In this document: one piece after another, positions 60,501 to 64,000 of the stretch | Numbering within the stretch: the first letter of the stretch is position 1 | Layout of the letters: the number at the start of each line of letters is the position of its first letter | DNA from: Arctopsyche grandis | Taxonomy: Eukaryota > Arthropoda > Insecta > Trichoptera > Hydropsychidae | Assembly (NCBI RefSeq): GCF_051622035.1 | Contig: NC_135365.1 | Coordinates: forward strand, 15,790,001-15,854,000 | Direction: 5' to 3' | Length of the DNA stretch: 64,000 bases | Translations under genes and position numbers: made by a program | Notes under the pieces: model-generated | The model's input: only the letters and a program-made list of their open reading frames with translations | What the model was told of the DNA's origin: nothing | Database searches by the model: none

Positions 60501-63345
60501 TCTTCTCTATATTTTATATCTACATTTCTTACTTTATTTTTTACTGTATTTTCCACCATATTTTTTACTATATTTTCACTTTTATTAATAATAATTATTT
60601 GAATATAAATATTATTATCAAAGAATATACACTAACTAATTCCATATTTTATTTTACTAATACTTATTTCAATTCAATTGCTATCATCAATAATTGTTGT
60701 TTGATAATTGATTCTATATCTTCATTTATAATTACATATACTTGTACATGCAATTACATTTTTTACTGTAATTTCTTCCATACTTTTTGCTCTATTTATA
60801 ACTATAGTTTCACAACTATTATTGATTATTGTCTTAATATTAATATTATTGTTAAAGAATATAAACTGGTTAATTCCATATTTCACTTTGTTAATATATG
60901 TTCAGATTCATTTACTACCATCAATGATTATTATTTGAACAATAGTTCTATATCTTTGTTTATAATTATTGATGCATGTTCATTTGTATACATATGTCTA
61001 TGCTTACCTACGCATGTAGGCTTATACGTCTATCTTTACGCACTCTATCAATTCTGCCCATATATTATGGTTTTTGTTTTCATTATTAATTATTGGTTCT
61101 TTCTTATATTTCTAAACGCACTTTATTTTCAATTCTATTGTCAATTGTCATCTAAATCATTGTTTATTATTATATTATGAACAAATACTTGCCAAAAAAC
61201 TATATAATTCGCTTTATTAATTTTATTTTAACTCAATTGGTATCACGAGTGATGGTTTGCTCGGTAATTCCGTATCGCTTCTATGGATGCAAGTATGTAT
61301 GTGTATATTTATATTCATATACACATAACTGCTGATATTTATGCTTCTGGATATCTACACGTCTATCACTACGTACTCATCAATTGCCAATTTCTATTTA
61401 CGTTTTACAATTTATCTTATTTTTATTACATTGCTATATTTTATTCTGTGTACTTTCCATGTTCCTTATTTCCATGTGCTTTATTTTCCTACTCTTTTCT
61501 TATTTTAAATGTTTGAGCTTTTCTTTTTTTTACCTATATGTGAAAATTATTAATGGTTTACTTAACATAATTATATTTTTTTTACTATCAATCTATGTAA
61601 CTTAATAAACTGTAAATTTTCCAAATAAATAAATAAATAAATAAATATGTACATGTTTGCATGTACATAGATAGTGTCTGGACGTGATAATCCCGATACC
61701 GCTTATTTGGGTTGCGATAGTTATAAGATTATCAAATTGACAAAAAAATATATACATATATGAGCTGTTACAATATATTTGAAAGTGGCAAAAGATCAAT
61801 TTTCAGTTTTAAAAACACTATTTCTGTTTGGCTAAATTCACAAATTGTCATCATATATTTTAATTTGATGTGTCCAAAATCTCGGAAAAGCAGAATAAAC
61901 GTATTTCAGGCCACCAGTATTTTTAAATATTGCTAAACACAAAACATTATATCTAATGTTTTGGGGAATATTTCTCAAAATGAAGAGAGTTGTACTTTTG
62001 CCACTTTTAATTATAACGGCTCATATGTCGAGTAATTCAATACGTTGTCAAATATTATAAGCTTAAATGGATGCGGTGCATCCGCTCTAAAATCGCCAGA
62101 CAAATTGAACAACAGATTAACGGACGGCTCATCTTCTCGAATGATAGATTGCACATCAGATGACGGGTAACCTTTCGATGTGCACAGATGCAATTATTAA
62201 AATGGTAATTATTAAAATTGAGTTGGATCTTTCAGGCGAGTTTAATAAGGCAAGATTCGATAAGTTCCGAATCTTGCCTTATTAAACTCGCCAGAAAGAT
62301 CCAACTCAATTTTAATAATTGCATCTGTGCACATCGAAAGGTTACTCGTCATCTGATGTGCAATCTATCATTCGAGAAAACGTGAATTACGTTTAAAGCT
62401 GCCGTTCTGTTAATCTGGCGATTTTAGAGCGGATGCACCAAACCCGCTTAAATATATCAATATTTTCCAAACCGATCAATTCCGATATACTGAATTAAGA
62501 TATGTAAAAAATTCACTTACAAAGTAGTTGTATTTGTTTGATCGGTGTTGCATATTGCGTGATATCCTGAAGGAGTGTATATGTTAATTTGGAAAACCGC
62601 TTTTAATCCAGGCTCATCGTAACAAGGAAAAGCATCTCGGGCATTTACTGGTTCAAATTGTGTTGTTGCTAACCGTCTAGAAAGATTATTTTAACTTAAT
62701 TATTTCAATGAAAAAAATATATGAAAATACATGCTAGTTTAACATTATTTGAGAGCTAATCAGAAATATAACTTCAGACCGAAACTGTTGTAACTTCAAC
62801 AATTCACAAAAAAAACTTTTGATACTAATGCTATTCACATACCTTTCAGTATTGTTGGCGTCCATGTACGAACTCAAGTAAAGTCCTTCCAAATTAGCTC
62901 CGTACTGTCCCGTATATTTAATAATGATAAAATATTCTTGGGTGACGTTCAAATTTTGGGATACATGAATTGTCAAAAACTGCGTATCGTCCGTAGATAA
63001 TGTATGGTTTTTGTAAAAGTCGGTGTTTGTTCCCTTGGCCATGACAGAAATGCCAATAATGGTCTTCACATTAGAATGAAGTATTATACTGTCAGCGGGA
63101 GTGTTTGTCATTATATCGATGGTAACTTCGCCATCGAATGTATTATTTGGATTGTTGGGATCAACTTTTAAAATTATGGTATATTGTGATGGTTTTGTCG
63201 GTCCGGGAAGTCGGTATTTAGCGTAATCAGCCCTCTGCATTGGCAAGGTTTCTTGCTTTGTTTCTGGTCGTAGAACAGGCCATAAATTGTCGGATGCGGA
63301 TGCCAAAGTGGCAATAGCCAATATCAAAATGGCGAATGGCGCCAT
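54579..63345 (-). CDS. Aminopeptidase N-like M1 zinc metallopeptidase, copy A (intact)
   Basis: Fifteen coding exons (descending): 63345-62843, 62676-62521, 57910-57587, 57505-57322, 57230-57074, 56987-56906, 56810-56630, 56551-56362, 56274-56135, 56056-55922, 55750-55570, 55474-55300, 55187-55038, 54949-54877, 54794-54579. They total 2,847 nt, all joins in phase, giving 948 residues. All introns are GT-AG. Residues 1-18 are a signal peptide. GAMEN spans 317-321; the zinc site is HENGH at 353-357 with Glu376; the catalytic-type Tyr439 lies in IAYEK. An ERAP1_C-like helical region follows, and the end is a hydrophobic stretch ([19 protein letters not shown]) typical of GPI-anchor signals. It should cleave N-terminal neutral residues from peptides at the outer cell surface, as insect gut APNs do. 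Copies C and B use HEISH; HENGH is unusual. Any 5' non-coding exon lies beyond 63345 and was not identified; the acceptor TTTACAG precedes the ATG. Confidence 0.92.
57911..59289. other. Intron 2 of copy A, 3' part: no gene seen
   Basis: AT-rich intronic DNA with tacatatgtaca-type microsatellite stretches (58440-58505). A less AT-rich block at about 58680-58990 contains gtgcgcatgcgcata and gaggaagcaagcaatattacg. It may be an unrecognised short repeat. No exon of the aminopeptidase is missing from the model, so none is expected here. Confidence 0.6.
59496..60401 (+). CDS. PHD-finger, coiled-coil, FP25-like ORF1 protein
   Basis: A 301-residue intact frame from ATG 59496 ([11 protein letters not shown]) to TAA. 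Residues 3-50 form a PHD-type C4HC3 zinc finger (CCASC, VQCANC, RHYDFNC, WKCPRC). Residues about 65-150 are predicted coiled coil with heptad-like Ile/Leu spacing. Residues 150-300 read [12 protein letters not shown], then [17 protein letters not shown] and [14 protein letters not shown], matching the C-terminal domain shared by baculovirus FP25K and many insect retroelement ORF1 proteins. PHD fingers are known in ORF1 of CR1-like LINEs. The likely job is binding element RNA. The intact frame suggests recent insertion or selection. No ORF2 follows. Confidence 0.8.
   Translation: MQCCASCETQFSNGVQCANCKRHYDFNCAKITEGGYNRLGATKRATWKCPRCRNPQSPQSLTESPSPSLGTLLKEILDIKRNISCLPSLAEDIKTIKTDISDLKATCEFNSSKIIEAESRISAVEDKVKDIESLQNIVDVLQNKIASNEQRLRLNNVEIKGIPCKNNENVFNIFDSISKTVNCNIPKSEINYITRVPTRTSDKLLVVSFINRYIKEDFVATTRKHKNLTVNDIGVGVDNTKIYINDQLTIANKQLLTKTKSYAKDKGFQYVWVRNSNILLRKNSTSKILHIKTLDDLKKII
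60413..61180 (+). other. T-rich open frame after ORF1, doubtful gene
   Basis: A 255-codon frame from ATG 60413 begins 11 nt after the ORF1 stop. The product would be almost all Ile, Phe, Tyr, Asn, Ser and Thr with few charged residues. It contains a 78-codon (234-nt) tandem duplication, seen as [17 protein letters not shown] and [17 protein letters not shown]. It could encode a multi-pass hydrophobic protein, but extreme composition bias makes an accidental frame in a T-rich 3' UTR more likely. Confidence 0.3.
61651..62062. other. Intron 2 of copy A between the retroelement and the foldback
   Basis: AT-rich DNA with short microsatellite-like tacatatgta stretches. No gene, splice-site pair or transposon end was recognised. 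Confidence 0.55.
62063..62447. repeat. Large foldback palindrome in intron 2 of copy A
   Basis: Two arms of roughly 180-195 bp flank an 8-nt loop (62260-62267). The inner 120 bp is almost perfectly complementary: caagattcg/cgaatcttg, ggcgagtttaataagg/ccttattaaactcgcc, ttggatct/agatccaa, and cagatgcaattatt on the inverted side. The left arm has an extra 15-bp tandem duplication. Outer arm ends share gcatccgctctaaaatcgcc. It starts 74 nt past the donor of intron 2, so the pre-mRNA contains the hairpin. Confidence 0.88.
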
Positions 63346-64000
63346 GTCTGTAAAGTACATGACAATATTATAAAAGCTCGATTAAAGAAAACCTTAATTT
63401 TCAATGATACATATGTAACATACATAATTAAATAAATAAATTAATCTTAATTTAGATCGTAAATAGTGTTCGGGAAGATCATGAAATTTTTCATGTAATG
63501 CTTAGGTAATCAAAAAAATATGTATGTGTAAAAATATGAATATATATTCAACCGTAATTGATTAATCCTACAGCTATCACAGATTTGCCATGAATTTTTA
63601 CTTTATACATATGTATATGTACATATGTACGTAGTAACAATAGATGAAGTTTTGTTTTAATATTATATACCATATTATTTGATTTATACAATACATTTTT
63701 TCTGAATATATTGCTGATTTTTGTCTTTTCTTTAATTATTTTCTGTATTCAGAATTTTCGATTTGAATAAAAAAAGGGTTTTTACGGTAAAATACGTAGT
63801 TTATTTTCGGATAGCTTATTATATCCACATCGGTCGACAGTTTATCGAATGTATCGACGAAAGGGATGCTTTCATATAAAACAATAATGCATTTAATATA
63901 ATATTCAAGCAGAAAATGTTTTCCAAAATTGCATTTCGAACTGCCCATCTAATTAATTCGTTTCATAAAATTTGTGATAATTAATTCGGTTCTAAAACAT
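63346..64000. other. Upstream flank of copy A, no gene seen
   Basis: AT-rich flank on the 5' side of copy A. The acceptor TTTACAG just before the ATG implies an upstream non-coding exon, but no TATA-plus-TCAGT arrangement like that of copies B and C was found before the window ends. Confidence 0.55.

Larger units (their letters stand above)
59290..61650 (+). mobile_element. ORF1-only non-LTR retroelement (half-LINE-like)
   Basis: In intron 2 of copy A, opposite to the gene, is a unit that follows an A-run (59290-59312). It contains a PHD/coiled-coil/FP25-like ORF1, then about 1.2 kb of T-rich sequence and an (AAAT)n tail (61624-61648). There is no endonuclease or RT frame. An ORF1-only retroelement is analogous to HAL1 of mammals, which is an inference. 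Boundaries are approximate; I found no target-site duplication. Confidence 0.55.

Noticed and set aside
62734..63360. 208-codon single-exon gene starting MYFTDM
   Set aside because: It is exon 1 of aminopeptidase copy A read through its donor at 62843 and upstream through its acceptor; the ATG at 63345 follows a TTTACAG acceptor.

Overview
The window is eukaryotic, AT-rich and almost certainly insect. The evidence is spliced M1-family aminopeptidase genes with an arthropod-type TATA plus TCAGT core promoter, insect-style hAT, Helitron, Jockey, R1-like and RTE elements, and a long satellite built around TTAGG-like pentamers. I cannot assign an order from sequence alone.

Layout. (1) 1-22344 and 25444-26217 are one satellite domain. 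Its basic unit is 84 bp, with a 69-bp variant lacking a 15-bp block of three TTAGG-like pentamers. It carries kilobase-scale internal duplications on the left and a clean 1,534-bp higher-order repeat at 18651-22190. A broken R1-like non-LTR retrotransposon (22357-25443) interrupts it with a 12-bp target-site duplication. (2) 26218-28132 is a nest of broken elements at the satellite border: a hAT within a hAT, next to the 3' end of an RTE-type LINE. (3) 28133-54000 holds two decayed paralogues of a membrane-alanyl-aminopeptidase-like gene on the minus strand (copies C and B) with their promoters, heavily invaded by transposons. Most insertions have exact target-site duplications or an empty site visible in a paralogue. 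(4) 54579-63345 (minus) is copy A, an apparently intact 15-exon, 948-residue aminopeptidase N with signal peptide, GAMEN motif, HEXXH-X18-E zinc site and a C-terminal hydrophobic tail suggesting a GPI anchor. Its 4.6-kb intron 2 carries an ORF1-only retroelement (PHD finger, coiled coil, FP25-like C-terminus) and a near-perfect foldback of about 385 bp.

How the parts relate. A, B and C share 15 coding exons of nearly identical length and phase. B and C also share a non-coding first exon and promoter (TATA 30 bp from the initiator). This is a tandem gene array undergoing birth and death next to heterochromatin-like satellite. A is the only copy that can encode the full enzyme. B lost its N-terminal region: 16-bp frameshift, hAT insertion in exon 1, deletion of exon 2, and a lost exon-6 acceptor. 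C lost everything after exon 7 and has a frameshifted, LTR-interrupted exon 3. An orphan exon 2 of a fourth copy lies in the opposite orientation at 40446-40547.

No tRNA, rRNA, CRISPR or prokaryotic feature was seen. All long ORFs in the satellite are by-products of a repeat unit divisible by three.
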